Shown here: in pieces, positions 1 to 9,865 of the stretch
How the letters are laid out: every line of letters begins with the position of its first letter
Position numbering within the stretch: the stretch's first letter is position 1
Notes under the pieces: generated by a model
Databases searched by the model: none
Told to the model about the DNA's origin: nothing
The model's input: only the letters and a program-made list of their open reading frames with translations
Translations under genes and position numbers: made by a program
From: Azorhizobium sp943369575
GTDB taxonomy: Bacteria; Pseudomonadota; Alphaproteobacteria; Rhizobiales; Xanthobacteraceae
Reading direction: 5' to 3'
Length of the DNA stretch: 15,125 nucleotides
Assembly: GCA_943369575.1 (NCBI GenBank)
Contig: CALRNP020000140.1
Span: 1-15,125, forward strand

Positions 1-40
1 TGGGGTTGATCAGCAGGATATGGGGGGCGCTCGGGTTCAT

Positions 41-280
41 TCAGATCGCCGCCTTGGCCGCGGCGCGGGGCAGAGGCGCGGCAGTTTCGGTGCCAGCGCG
101 TAGCGTGACGGCCGCCATGGACATGCCGTAGGTCTGCGGCCCAAACTGGATGCGCAGCGCGAACACTGCCTGCGTGATCTGCTTGTGCACTCCGGCGGTG
201 CCGAGGCACGCGCGTGCGCCTTCCAATTGACTGATGACCGTCGAGCTTACGCCCGACGCCCCGATGCTGGCTGTGGTCAT
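41..280 (-). CDS. small hypothetical protein (79 aa)
   Basis: A 79-residue frame starts at the ATG at 280, with a good AAAGGTGG ribosome binding site just upstream. The frame stays open further upstream to 361, but that extension runs through the AT-rich palindromic region and is unlikely to be translated. I recognise no family. The protein is Ala/Gly/Thr-rich, with one Cys (residue 25) and a more ordered central part (about residues 17-62, including QAVFALRIQFGPQTYGMSM), then an Ala/Pro-rich tail. There is no signal peptide or membrane segment. It is divergent from the RpiR-type regulator at 471 and shares with it a 190-bp intergenic region full of inverted repeats, so it may be a target of that regulator (inference). 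It could be a chance frame, but the strong Shine-Dalgarno argues for a real gene. Confidence 0.5.
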   Translation of the reverse strand: MTTASIGASGVSSTVISQLEGARACLGTAGVHKQITQAVFALRIQFGPQTYGMSMAAVTLRAGTETAAPLPRAAAKAAI

Positions 281-308
281 GGCACCACCTTTGATCGGCC
301 TGGACAAC

Positions 309-349
309 ATCAAATGAAATTTGATTTTCATACAGTGACATATGAAAAT
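309..349. promoter_or_regulatory. overlapping palindromes, likely operator of the divergent RpiR-type regulator
   Basis: Two overlapping inverted repeats lie in an AT-rich island within high-GC DNA. The first is ATCAAAT-GAA-ATTTGAT (309-325). The second is ATTTTCATA (324-332) and TATGAAAAT (341-349) with an 8-bp spacer. The half-site TGAAA(A/T)T thus occurs three times, at 315-320, 324-330 (inverted) and 343-349. The site sits between the divergent small gene and the rpiR-like gene. RpiR-family dimers bind such palindromes and often regulate their own gene. The binding protein is inferred; the repeats are seen directly. Confidence 0.6.
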
Positions 350-470
350 ATCCACCCACAATCCAGATTTTCGGCAGAAGCGCTCGCGACCACGACTGCT
401 CCGCCTTGCGGGGGATCGCTGAAGCCCGGCACCTTGCGCTGCGGCAGCAGCGGGCGCAGGGTAGGTAAAA

Positions 471-1334
471 ATGCCTTCTCTTTGGTATGAGATGACTCCC
501 GAGCCGAGATCGTTCCTGTTCCGCGTGCGCGAGGTGCTGGACCAGTTGCACCCGGCGGAGCGGCGCCTCGGCGATTTCGTCTGCGATTTTCCCGGCGAGC
601 TGGCGAGCTATTCCGCTTCGGAGCTGGCGACCCTGGCGCAGGTCTCGAACGCCACCGTGTCGCGCTTCGTGAAGCGGCTGGGCTATGAGAATTACGAGGC
701 GGCCCGCCGCCACGCCCGCGCCGAACGCCAGACCGGCTCGCGCCTGTTCCTCACCCGCGCCGCCGACAGCGCTGCCGAGCAGTCGCTTTCCGCCCATGTC
801 ACCCAGGGCGTCGCCAATATCGAGGCCACCTTCCTGGCCATCACCGAAGCCCAGATCCATGCGGTGGTGTCCGCCATGCTGGGTGCGCGCAAGCTCTGGG
901 TGCTGGGCTTTCGCGCCAGCGCGCCGTTCGCGGATTATCTGCGCTGGCAGATGCTCCAGGTAGTGGAGAACGTGGTCGCCCTGCCTGGCGGCGGCGAGAC
1001 CCTTGGTGAGCATCTGGTCAGCCTGGATCCGGGCGACGTGGTGGTGGTGTTCGCCTTGCGCCGGCGCATCGCCCGTATGGACCTGATCCTGTCCGCCATC
1101 GAGAAGAGCGGCGCGCGGCTGCTCTACATCACCGACGAAGGCGCCCCGCCGCGCCCCAGCGCCACCTGGCATTTCCGCTGCCAGACCCTGGCGCCGGGGC
1201 CGCTGTACAACCACACGGCGGTGATGGCGCTGTGCCACCTCATCGTCACCCGCGCCATCGAGCAGGCGGGCGCCGCCGGCCGCAAGCGCCTGCGCGGCAT
1301 CGAAGCCATCGGCGACGCGCTGGACGAAGTTTAG
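471..1334 (+). CDS. MurR/RpiR-family transcriptional regulator with SIS domain
   Basis: This 287-residue protein has the usual length and two-part layout of the RpiR family. An N-terminal winged helix-turn-helix spans about residues 16-92, with recognition helix SNATVSRFVKRLGY at 59-72. A C-terminal SIS sugar-phosphate-binding fold follows from about 135 to 265, beginning KLWVLGFRAS. Members sense phosphosugars or related metabolites in the cytoplasm and control catabolic genes. The ATG at 471 is chosen because GGTAGG lies a few bases before it; a second ATG at 492 has no better site. The palindromes at 309-349 are its likely operator. The effector is not deducible. The downstream thioesterase and hydroxyacid oxidase lie on the same strand but 123 bp or more away, so regulation of them is only possible. 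Confidence 0.9.
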   Translation: MPSLWYEMTPEPRSFLFRVREVLDQLHPAERRLGDFVCDFPGELASYSASELATLAQVSNATVSRFVKRLGYENYEAARRHARAERQTGSRLFLTRAADSAAEQSLSAHVTQGVANIEATFLAITEAQIHAVVSAMLGARKLWVLGFRASAPFADYLRWQMLQVVENVVALPGGGETLGEHLVSLDPGDVVVVFALRRRIARMDLILSAIEKSGARLLYITDEGAPPRPSATWHFRCQTLAPGPLYNHTAVMALCHLIVTRAIEQAGAAGRKRLRGIEAIGDALDEV

Positions 1335-1354
1335 CTTGGCCCTCGCCCGCCCCT

Positions 1355-1388
1355 TGCCTGCACTCCCCCGTGATGCCTGCACTCCCCC
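1355..1388. repeat. 15-bp direct repeat, two copies
   Basis: TGCCTGCACTCCCCC occurs at 1355-1369 and again exactly at 1374-1388, a 19-bp period. A degenerate third copy (GCCTGCCCTGCC) follows at 1391. It lies between the rpiR-like stop and the thioesterase start. It may be a slippage-prone tandem repeat; no function is evident. Confidence 0.7.
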
Positions 1389-1457
1389 TTGCCTGCCCTG
1401 CCTCTGGAGCGCTACGCCAGAACCGAGGCGTGGCCGCTGCCGCGCGAGGAGATCCCC

Positions 1458-1850
1458 ATGTCCGAAAGCACCGAGCCGAGCGGCGAACTGACCCTGCGTA
1501 CCCTGGCGATGCCGGCCGACGCCAATCCCAATGGCGACATCTTCGGCGGCTGGGTGATGGCGCAGATGGATCTGTCCGCCGGCATGCGCGCCGGCGAGCG
1601 GGCCGCCGGCCGGGTCGCCACCGTGGCGGTGAAGGAGATCCACTTCCGCCTGCCGGTGCGGGTGGGCGATACCTTGTGCATCTACACCAGCGTGGTGCGG
1701 GTGGGCCGCAGCTCCATCACCCTCGATGTCCAGGCCTGGGCCCGGCGCGCCCGCTCCACGGCGCGGGAGAAGGTCACCGAGGCGGTGTTCGTGATGGTGG
1801 CCATTGACGACGCGGGCAAGCCGCGCCCGGTAGATCCGGTGCCGGCCTGA
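1458..1850 (+). CDS. acyl-CoA thioesterase, YciA-like hotdog fold
   Basis: This 130-residue single hotdog-domain protein matches the length of the YciA/BACH-type acyl-CoA hydrolases. The signature N-x-N-G-D-I-F-G-G-W is at residues 23-32, with the presumed catalytic Asp at 38 in the following helix (VMAQMD). The central strands run through VAVKEIHFRLPVRVGDTL (57-72) and the C-terminal strand is VTEAVFVMVAID. The family hydrolyses acyl-CoA to free acid and CoA in the cytoplasm, usually as a hexamer, and is feedback-controlled by CoA. The frame is open upstream to 1389, but the ATG at 1458 has GAGGAG at the right distance and matches where family members begin. Chain-length preference cannot be read from sequence. 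Confidence 0.9.
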   Translation: MSESTEPSGELTLRTLAMPADANPNGDIFGGWVMAQMDLSAGMRAGERAAGRVATVAVKEIHFRLPVRVGDTLCIYTSVVRVGRSSITLDVQAWARRARSTAREKVTEAVFVMVAIDDAGKPRPVDPVPA

Positions 1851-1886
1851 TCGCCGTCGCGACCACGCCCCGCGCCACGCGAGCGC

Positions 1887-1919
1887 GCCGGAGCCGGTCG
1901 TTTTCTGTGCCGGAGCCGG
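1887..1919. repeat. 11-bp direct repeat in the thioesterase-oxidase spacer
   Basis: GCCGGAGCCGG is present at 1887-1897 and 1909-1919. The second copy overlaps a small palindrome CCGGCG-AA-CGCCGG (1916-1929). Another inverted repeat, CCGTCC (1963-1968) with GGACGG (1977-1982), ends just before the start codon at 1989 and covers its weak purine-rich ribosome binding site. In DNA this GC-rich such short repeats can arise by chance. Confidence 0.4.
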
Positions 1920-1988
1920 CGAACGCCGGGTAGAACATAGCCAGCGCGGCGCCGGGGCAAGGCCGTCCCGCCTCCCGGACGGTGACCC

Positions 1989-3074
1989 ATGAGCGAGATC
2001 CAGCTTCCCGCCGCCTATGACCTCAGCGATTACGAAGCTTTGGCGCGCGAGCGCCTCAGCGCCGCCGTCTGGACCTATCTGTCCAGCGGTGCCGGCGACG
2101 AACTGAGCCTGCGCTGGAACCGGGAGGCCTATGACCGCCTGCGGCTGATGCCGCGGGTGCTGGCCGATGTCTCCAAGGCCACCACCCAGGTGCAGGTGCT
2201 GGGCTGGACGCTGGACCACCCCATCCTGCTGGCGCCGGTGGCCTATCACCGGCTGTTCCATGCCGAGGGCGAGCGCGCCACCGCCATGGCCGCCGGCGCC
2301 GTGCGCGCGCCGCTGGTGGTCAGCACCCAGGCCAGCACCACGCTGGAGGACATCCGCGCCGCCGGCCGCGGCCTGCTGTGGTTCCAGCTCTATATCCAGC
2401 ACGACTGGGCCTTCACCGCCGCTCTGGTCGCCCGCGCCGAGGCGGCGGGCTATGGGGCGCTGGTGGTGACGGTGGATGCGCCGGTGAGCCTGCGCACCCG
2501 CGAGCAGCGCGCCGGCTTCGTGCTGCCGCGCGGCGTCGAGGCGGTCAATCTGCGCGGCCTGTCGCCCGCGCCGTCGCTGGCCGCCGGCGGCATCGGCAGC
2601 AGCCCGCTGTTCGGCAGCACGCGGGCAACGCCGCTGTGGGGCGACATCGCGCGCCTGCGCGCCCTCACCACGCTGCCGATCCTGCTGAAGGGCATTCTCT
2701 CGCCCGAGGACGCCCTGCGCGCCCATGCGGAGGGCGCTGACGGCATCATCGTCTCCAATCACGGCGGGCGGGTGCTGGACACCGTGCCTGCCACCCTGGA
2801 AGCCCTCCCTGGCGTGGTGCGGGCCGTCGATGGCCGCATCCCGGTCCTGGTGGACGGCGGCATCCGCCGCGGCACCGATATATTGAAGGCCATGGCGCTT
2901 GGTGCGGCCGCGGTGCTGGTGGGCCGGCCCTATGTGCACGGCCTCGCCGTGGCCGGGGCGGCCGGCGTCGCCCATGCGGTGCATCTGCTGCGGGCGGAAC
3001 TGGAAGTGGCCATGGCGCTGACCGGCCAGCCCGACCTCGCAGCGCTCGACCGCAACGTGCTGTGGGCGGGATGA
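1989..3074 (+). CDS. FMN-dependent alpha-hydroxy-acid oxidase/dehydrogenase (LldD/glycolate oxidase family)
   Basis: This 361-residue TIM-barrel flavoenzyme has the normal family length. Family active-site positions are visible: Tyr30 in WTYLSSGAGDE, Tyr135 in FQLY, Lys234 in LLKGI, the catalytic base His258 and substrate-binding Arg261 in SNHGGR, and the FMN phosphate-binding segments VDGGIRRG (288-295) and GRP (312-314). The family oxidises L-2-hydroxy acids such as lactate, glycolate or mandelate to 2-oxo acids and passes electrons to oxygen, quinone or another acceptor. The segment TVDAPVSLRTREQRAGF (161-177) departs from the commoner DTPxxGxR form, so the substrate should not be assumed to be lactate. 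No membrane-binding insert is seen. The start is at 1989, with a weak GGACGG upstream. Confidence 0.9.
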   Translation: MSEIQLPAAYDLSDYEALARERLSAAVWTYLSSGAGDELSLRWNREAYDRLRLMPRVLADVSKATTQVQVLGWTLDHPILLAPVAYHRLFHAEGERATAMAAGAVRAPLVVSTQASTTLEDIRAAGRGLLWFQLYIQHDWAFTAALVARAEAAGYGALVVTVDAPVSLRTREQRAGFVLPRGVEAVNLRGLSPAPSLAAGGIGSSPLFGSTRATPLWGDIARLRALTTLPILLKGILSPEDALRAHAEGADGIIVSNHGGRVLDTVPATLEALPGVVRAVDGRIPVLVDGGIRRGTDILKAMALGAAAVLVGRPYVHGLAVAGAAGVAHAVHLLRAELEVAMALTGQPDLAALDRNVLWAG

Positions 3075-3090
3075 TCTCACCGCTCCCCTG

Positions 3091-3129
3091 AGCCTGGCCC
3101 CGATACATGCGTTGCACCGGGGCCAGGCT
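3091..3129. terminator. perfect 12-bp hairpin between convergent genes
   Basis: AGCCTGGCCCCG (3091-3102) is exactly complementary to CGGGGCCAGGCT (3118-3129), with a 15-base loop. It lies 16 bases after the hydroxyacid oxidase stop and 53 bases after the chemotaxis receptor stop. There is no T-run on either side, so it is not a canonical intrinsic terminator. It may be a bidirectional 3'-end stabiliser or a Rho-assisted stop. Confidence 0.6.
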
Positions 3130-3182
3130 GGTCGTGATCCCGGCGGCACGGGCCGGGGATGGCGAACGCCGTGTCGGAGACC

Positions 3183-4880
3183 TCAGGCGGCGTTCAGGTC
3201 GCGCACGAAGTCATCCACCAGGCCCGCCAGATCGACGGCCTGGCCGGAGAGGCCCTGCGACAGTTGCAACAGCTGCGCCGAGGCGGCGCCGGTCATCTGC
3301 GCCGCCTGGCCGACGCCACCAATATTCTCGGTGACCTGCTGGGTGCCGCTGGAGGCCTGCTGGCAGTTCTGCGCGATCTCGCCCGTCGCGGCGCCCTGCT
3401 GCTCCACCGCACCGGCGATGGACGACGAGATCTGCTTGATGTCGCCCACCACCTTGATGATCTCCGCCATGGACGAAACCGTGCCGCGCGTCGCCTGCTG
3501 GATCTCGGACACCTTGCTGGCGATCTCGTCGGTGGCCCTGGCGGTCTGCGACGCCAGTTGCTTGACCTCCGACGCAACCACCGCGAAGCCCTTGCCGGCC
3601 TCGCCGGCACGGGCGGATTCGATGGTGGCGTTCAGCGCCAGCAGATTGGTCTGATCGGCGATTCCCTTGATCAGCGCGATCACGTCGCCAATGGCGGTGG
3701 CCGCCACATCCAGCTCATTGATGCGCTGGTTGGAGGATTCGGCCTCGCGGAAGGCGATGTCGGCCACCTTCGCCGAGTGGCTCACCTGGCCGGTGATCTC
3801 GCGCACGGAGGCCGCCAGTTCCTCGGAGGAGGCCGCCACCGTCTCCACATTGGTCGCTGCTTCCTCGGCCGCCGCCGCCACCGCCTGGGCCTGCCGCGAG
3901 GTCTGCTCGGCCGTGGCCGACAGATTGCCGGCGGAATCCGCCACCTCCGAGGAGGAGCGGGCGAAGCTGGCCGCCAGATCCTTCATGCGGGCGACGAAGG
4001 CCTGGGACAGGCGATCCCGAGTGGCCAGTTGCCGGCGTTCTGTCTCCTCGCGCATCGCCTGGGCCGCGCGCGCGGCATCCGCATCGCGCAACTGGCTCTG
4101 AAGAACTTCCAGCGTCTTGGACATGGCGCCGATCTCGTCGCGGCGCTCGGTGCCGGTGACGGTGCCGGAGAGATCGCCCCGCCCCATGGCGTCCATGGTC
4201 TGCATGATCCGACCGATGGGTGCGACGATGCCGCCGCGGGCGAGCAGCACCGCAACGCCGGTGACGCCCAGCGTCGCCGCCACCATCAGGCCCAGGGTCA
4301 GCAGGCCCATGCGGTCCACCGTGGCGGTGGCCTCCTCGCTCTGCTTCTGAACGGTGGCGCCGATCTTGATGTTGGCGTCGACCGCGGCTTGGACGATGGC
4401 GCTGAGCAGCGGCTCACAGGTTTTCTCCATCTGCGCCGCGACACGACTGATGCCTTCGGCGTCCATGGTCGTATTGGCAAGCTTGATGACCTCGCCGCAT
4501 GCGCCCGACAGCGCCGAAGTGAGGTTGCGCTCCATGCCCTGGATGTCGCCGGCAAAGTCGGGCGCAAGGCGCGCCGCTTCGGCGAGTTGCTTGCGCAAGC
4601 CGCCGATGGCGGTCTCGAAGGCCGCGTTGGCGCTGGCACTGTCCGCCTCGGAGGCGGAAACGATATTGCGGTAGACGGCGGTAGACGCCTGCGCCGCAAG
4701 CCGCCCCGAACGCGCGATACGGATCTGGGCCGCGTCCGGCCCGTCGATCAGTTCGCTATAGCGCGTATCGATCGACTCCATGGTCTGCACCGCAAAGATC
4801 GCCCCGCCGATGCTCACGGCGCCCAGCACCAGCAGCAGACAGACGATCTTCCAGATCATATTGAGATTGTTGAAAAACAT
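3183..4880 (-). CDS. methyl-accepting chemotaxis protein
   Basis: This 565-residue transmembrane chemoreceptor signals through CheW/CheA. Residues 10-31 form the first membrane helix and 191-213 the second. The roughly 160-residue periplasmic part between them is helical, probably a four-helix bundle, with two cysteines at 128 and 155. A HAMP domain covers about 214-265. The long coiled-coil signalling domain follows, with the highly conserved hairpin tip DQTNLLALNATIESARAGE (409-427) and RGFAVVA-like GKGFAVVASEVKQLA (429-443). The protein ends DDFVRDLNAA, with no NWETF-type CheR/CheB tether. The ATG at 4880 is preferred over the longer frame to 4991 because the membrane helix then starts near residue 10; its ribosome site is weak. 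The ligand is unknown. It is convergent with the oxidase and has no che genes beside it. Confidence 0.95.
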   Translation of the reverse strand: MFFNNLNMIWKIVCLLLVLGAVSIGGAIFAVQTMESIDTRYSELIDGPDAAQIRIARSGRLAAQASTAVYRNIVSASEADSASANAAFETAIGGLRKQLAEAARLAPDFAGDIQGMERNLTSALSGACGEVIKLANTTMDAEGISRVAAQMEKTCEPLLSAIVQAAVDANIKIGATVQKQSEEATATVDRMGLLTLGLMVAATLGVTGVAVLLARGGIVAPIGRIMQTMDAMGRGDLSGTVTGTERRDEIGAMSKTLEVLQSQLRDADAARAAQAMREETERRQLATRDRLSQAFVARMKDLAASFARSSSEVADSAGNLSATAEQTSRQAQAVAAAAEEAATNVETVAASSEELAASVREITGQVSHSAKVADIAFREAESSNQRINELDVAATAIGDVIALIKGIADQTNLLALNATIESARAGEAGKGFAVVASEVKQLASQTARATDEIASKVSEIQQATRGTVSSMAEIIKVVGDIKQISSSIAGAVEQQGAATGEIAQNCQQASSGTQQVTENIGGVGQAAQMTGAASAQLLQLSQGLSGQAVDLAGLVDDFVRDLNAA

Positions 4881-5128
4881 AACATTCGCCCCCGGATGCC
4901 GTAAGAAGATACCCCATCCTGGGTATGCGAGCTTGCACGTGGATTGCACCCCGCCCCGCCGATTGAGACAGTTGCATGGCGAAACCCACACGTAATTTCA
5001 AAAATTGTGTGAGAGCGATGGGGAGGGATGGCCTTACCCAATCGGTGTCGGGCCGACCTCAGATCGAAGGCCACCGAGTGACGCTGTCGACTGTATTCGC
5101 CTCATTTGGCGTATATGGGGGAAGTGAA

Positions 5129-5205
<77 letters not shown>

Positions 5206-5244
5206 GAAGCGGCCACCGTGTGGGGCGGCGCGTCGAGTGGCCGG

Positions 5245-5273
5245 TTGATACGGCGCCCCACTTTCCAAGTCAA
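5245..5273 (-). promoter_or_regulatory. sigma70-type promoter of tRNA-Asp
   Basis: On the minus strand TTGACT (5268-5273) and TATCAA (5245-5250) are exactly 17 bases apart, with a C before the -35 element (CTTGACT), as is common in rhizobia. Transcription would begin near 5238, giving a leader of about 33 bases before the mature tRNA-Asp end at 5205. Confidence 0.75.
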
Positions 5274-5739
5274 GCGAGGCGGTTTTGCTTTTCATGACGC
5301 CTGTGCAAAACCCATGAGGCAGATCGATGAAACCCGTTCGCAGCGCAGGCGTAGCCGGGGAATTGGATGTTTTGCCGGCGCAACGCGAAAATGGCGACGC
5401 GGCGACGTCGAACCCTCGCCCTACCCGCTTCACACGAGTCGGGCTGCATCAGGCACGTCGATGGCGGACGCAGGCGCGGTGAGCGGCGCGAGATGGATTG
5501 GGGGCCATAGCGGCATCCGTCACCTGGCGGCGACCAGCCCCCGCCGCAGTTGGCGAGCGGCGGGCGTACGCAGGCGCACCGATGATTCTTCAGGCGAGAG
5601 ATTGGGGAGATGAGCCAAGCCCGGCACAGAGCGCGGACGGCAGATCGTGGGCGGTCGGGAATGGCGCGCGGCCGACATCCGAACAGGGCCCTCACAGCGA
5701 TGCGGTCGCAGGCTGGAGCTTAAGACCTGAGATACCTCA
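5274..5739. other. gene-poor stretch between the tRNA-Asp promoter and the PilZ gene
   Basis: This interval of about 466 bases has open frames on both strands (5270-5695 minus, 5128-5613 plus). Neither shows a recognisable domain, a convincing ribosome binding site or the codon use of the neighbouring genes; both are very Arg/Ser/Pro-rich. The decamer ACGCAGGCGC occurs at about 5467 and 5569. I see no RNA gene, mobile element or long repeat here. Confidence 0.5.
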
Positions 5740-5762
5740 CGGGCGCCGCCACCGGGCGCCCG
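5740..5762 (-). terminator. hairpin after the PilZ gene
   Basis: CGGGCGCC (5740-5747) and GGCGCCCG (5755-5762) form a perfect 8-bp stem with a 7-base loop, six bases after the PilZ stop codon. There is no T-run after it on the minus strand, so termination may need Rho. Confidence 0.5.
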
Positions 5763-5768
5763 AACCGT

Positions 5769-6086
5769 TCAGTAAACGACGCCGTCGGAAAGAAACTTGA
5801 CCCCGACGCGGCCGGCATCACGCCACTGCAGCGCCACCGGCACGTTCTTCATGAAGGTCTCGCCGAGAATCAGAACATTGAACTCGTCGGGAACGTCCTT
5901 CTCCGGCGCGATGCGAATCTGCGCGCCGCGGGAGGACATGTCGGTAATCTCGCCGAAGCAGAGCTGTTCATCGTCTCGCATGATCCAGGCGCGCTGCGAG
6001 GTCGGATATCGCCTAGCCGCACGGCGGTTCTGCTGCTGATGTTCAGCAACGGACCAGGCGCTCACATGAAAAATATGGCGTCCCAT
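5769..6086 (-). CDS. stand-alone PilZ domain protein (putative c-di-GMP receptor)
   Basis: This 105-residue protein is essentially one PilZ beta-barrel. The c-di-GMP-binding elements are visible: an Arg cluster NRRAARR at residues 20-26, which supplies RxxxR (21-25 or 22-26), and D49-M-S-S-R-G54, which fits (D/N)xSxxG. The C-terminal strand pair ends in WRDAGRVGVKF, typical of the family. Such single-domain proteins usually act as adaptors that change motility, polysaccharide export or another output when they bind c-di-GMP. The ATG at 6086 has AGG about ten bases upstream. It is monocistronic, between tRNA-Val and a hairpin, so its partner cannot be read from context; the chemoreceptor 0.9 kb away is a weak hint towards motility. 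Confidence 0.88.
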   Translation of the reverse strand: MGRHIFHVSAWSVAEHQQQNRRAARRYPTSQRAWIMRDDEQLCFGEITDMSSRGAQIRIAPEKDVPDEFNVLILGETFMKNVPVALQWRDAGRVGVKFLSDGVVY

Positions 6087-6294
6087 CGGGGTGACCTATC
6101 GCGTCAGAGTGCGGCTGTGCGCGAAGGCTTTTCCCAAATGCCGACGGAACCGTCCGCACCTGAGCCTCCTGCATGACCCGGAGTAACAGGAAACCGCCCC
6201 AGGCTGGCGCGAGGCTGACACCGCCACATCTTCTGCGATGCATCGGCCGCCGTGCGCGAACTTTAAGACGGAGAGACTAAGAAACATTGAAAAC

Positions 6295-6370
6295 TGGTGG
6301 GCGGTGACGGGCTCGAACCGCCGACCCTCTCGGTGTAAACGAGATGCTCTACCAACTGAGCTAACCGCCC
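6295..6370 (-). tRNA. tRNA-Val(TAC)
   Basis: On the minus strand the acceptor GGGCGGT pairs perfectly with ACCGCCC. The D arm is TAGCTCAGTTGGTAGAGCA and the anticodon loop is TTTACAC with anticodon TAC. The T arm is GGCGG-TTCGAGC-CCGTC. The discriminator is A and CCA is encoded (6295-6297). It lies downstream of hupB on the same strand, 428 bases away. No clear promoter of its own was found. Confidence 0.97.
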
Positions 6371-6798
6371 GGGACTCACCGGCGTCTGCAACATGACGCC
6401 AGCGACAAGACGCGCGGTTTAATCACCAGCGCCTGCCGCGCGCAAGAGGCGGGTGCCGCTGGGGCGCATTGCCAGGCGAAAACGGCCTTCCGACCCAGCC
6501 ACGCCAGCCTCGAACCTCATCCCGTCGGCGGCCAAGGGAGCGGCGAAAGGGCACCGCGTGCTCGCGCCGATGCCGCCGCCGAACGGCAGCCAAGGGCACG
6601 AGAGGATGACCTGGGAGAGCGCACGAAGCGAACCATGGGGATTGGACCCAATGGGCTCGCGGAAAGTGCTTTGAAGCGCCTGGGAGGGCACCTCAGGCCA
6701 GAAGACACGGTCAGGGCCGCAAATGCCCTTGCCGGATCCGCCGGCGCCGCCGGGGCGCCCCGCCCGCTGGATGCAGGGGAGCGCCGCACGGAAGTCGA
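6371..6798. other. 428-base spacer between hupB and tRNA-Val without a supportable gene
   Basis: Open frames such as 6453-6674 (plus) and 6517-6789 (minus) have no recognisable domain and poor start contexts. The half next to hupB is very GC-rich and can form several short hairpins (for example around 6737-6760), which may serve as the hupB 3' end, but none has a T-run. No RNA gene was recognised. Confidence 0.5.
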
Positions 6799-7077
6799 TC
6801 AGCCGTTGACAGCTTCCTTCAGGCCCTTGCCGGGCGTGAACTTCGGAGCCTTGGACGCATTGATCTTCACCGGCTTGCCGGTGCGGGGGTTGCGACCCTC
6901 GCGGGCGGCGCGGGTGACGACCGAGAAGGAGCCGAAGCCGATCAGCTTCACTTCTTCGCCGTCCTGCAGCGCCTTGGCGATGATGTCGAACGTGGCGTCC
7001 ACAGCAGCCGCCGCAGCCGCCTTGGTGAGCTTGGCCTCTTCGGCCACCGCGGCGATCAGTTCGTTCTTGGTGGTCAT
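6799..7077 (-). CDS. hupB: DNA-binding protein HU (beta-type)
   Basis: This 92-residue nucleoid protein has the usual HU length. The helical body MTTKNELIAAVAEEAKLTK leads to the dimer core, followed by GFGSFSV (47-53) and the DNA-binding arm with GRNPRTGKPV (61-70). Pro64 there is the residue that intercalates and bends DNA. The arm runs into the C-terminal helix. HU binds DNA without strict sequence preference as a dimer and shapes the nucleoid. The ATG at 7077 has AAGGA eight bases upstream. It follows lon, as in many alphaproteobacteria, but the strong terminator at 7223-7259 means it needs its own promoter. A TTGCAA at 7163-7168 could be a -35 element, without a convincing -10. IHF is excluded by the HU-type start and arm sequence. 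Confidence 0.96.
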   Translation of the reverse strand: MTTKNELIAAVAEEAKLTKAAAAAAVDATFDIIAKALQDGEEVKLIGFGSFSVVTRAAREGRNPRTGKPVKINASKAPKFTPGKGLKEAVNG

Positions 7078-7222
7078 GTGACCGTTCCTTCCATTGTCTC
7101 TCTTCGAATCGCGGGGCCTCGGCCATCACGATGCGCGGGAAGCTTTACGGAAAATGTGGCTTTTGCAAGCGTGAACCGCCACAAACCCGCATAAATGCAG
7201 GATTTCCCACCGTTTCGGCGCC

Positions 7223-7259
7223 AAAAGAAAACGGGCGGCGCGAAGATCGCGCCGCCCGT
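7223..7259 (-). terminator. strong Rho-independent terminator after lon
   Basis: ACGGGCGGCGCGA (7231-7243) and TCGCGCCGCCCGT (7247-7259) form a perfect 13-bp stem with a 3-base loop. On the minus strand the stem is followed directly by TTTTCTTTT (7223-7231). It begins 28 bases after the lon stop codon and separates lon from hupB transcription. Confidence 0.93.
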
Positions 7260-7286
7260 CAGATTTAGCTAACCCTTTGAAAAGGC

Positions 7287-9713
<2,427 letters not shown>

Positions 9714-9865
9714 GACCCAATCCTTTCATAAGGCGCTCATGCCGACGGAAAGGGATCCGCCTGCATCGCGCAGCCGGGACGGGTTCGGGTTTTCGATGCT
9801 GAATGCGGCGGGACCGCCGCGGGAGGCACAGGAACCGAGACCGTTGACCGGAATCTTCTCTACAG

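Noticed and set aside
3159..4904. 581-codon open frame antisense to the chemoreceptor
   Set aside because: The minus-strand frame has clear membrane, HAMP and signalling domains; this is its complement.
4881..5128. Promoter search upstream of the chemoreceptor
   Set aside because: Partial matches (TATCTT near 4900, GTGCAA repeats near 4930) lack a paired element at proper spacing, so no promoter is claimed.
5270..5695. 141-codon minus-strand frame in the gene-poor stretch
   Set aside because: It is Arg/Pro/Cys-rich with no domain, and its end overlaps the tRNA-Asp -35 element.
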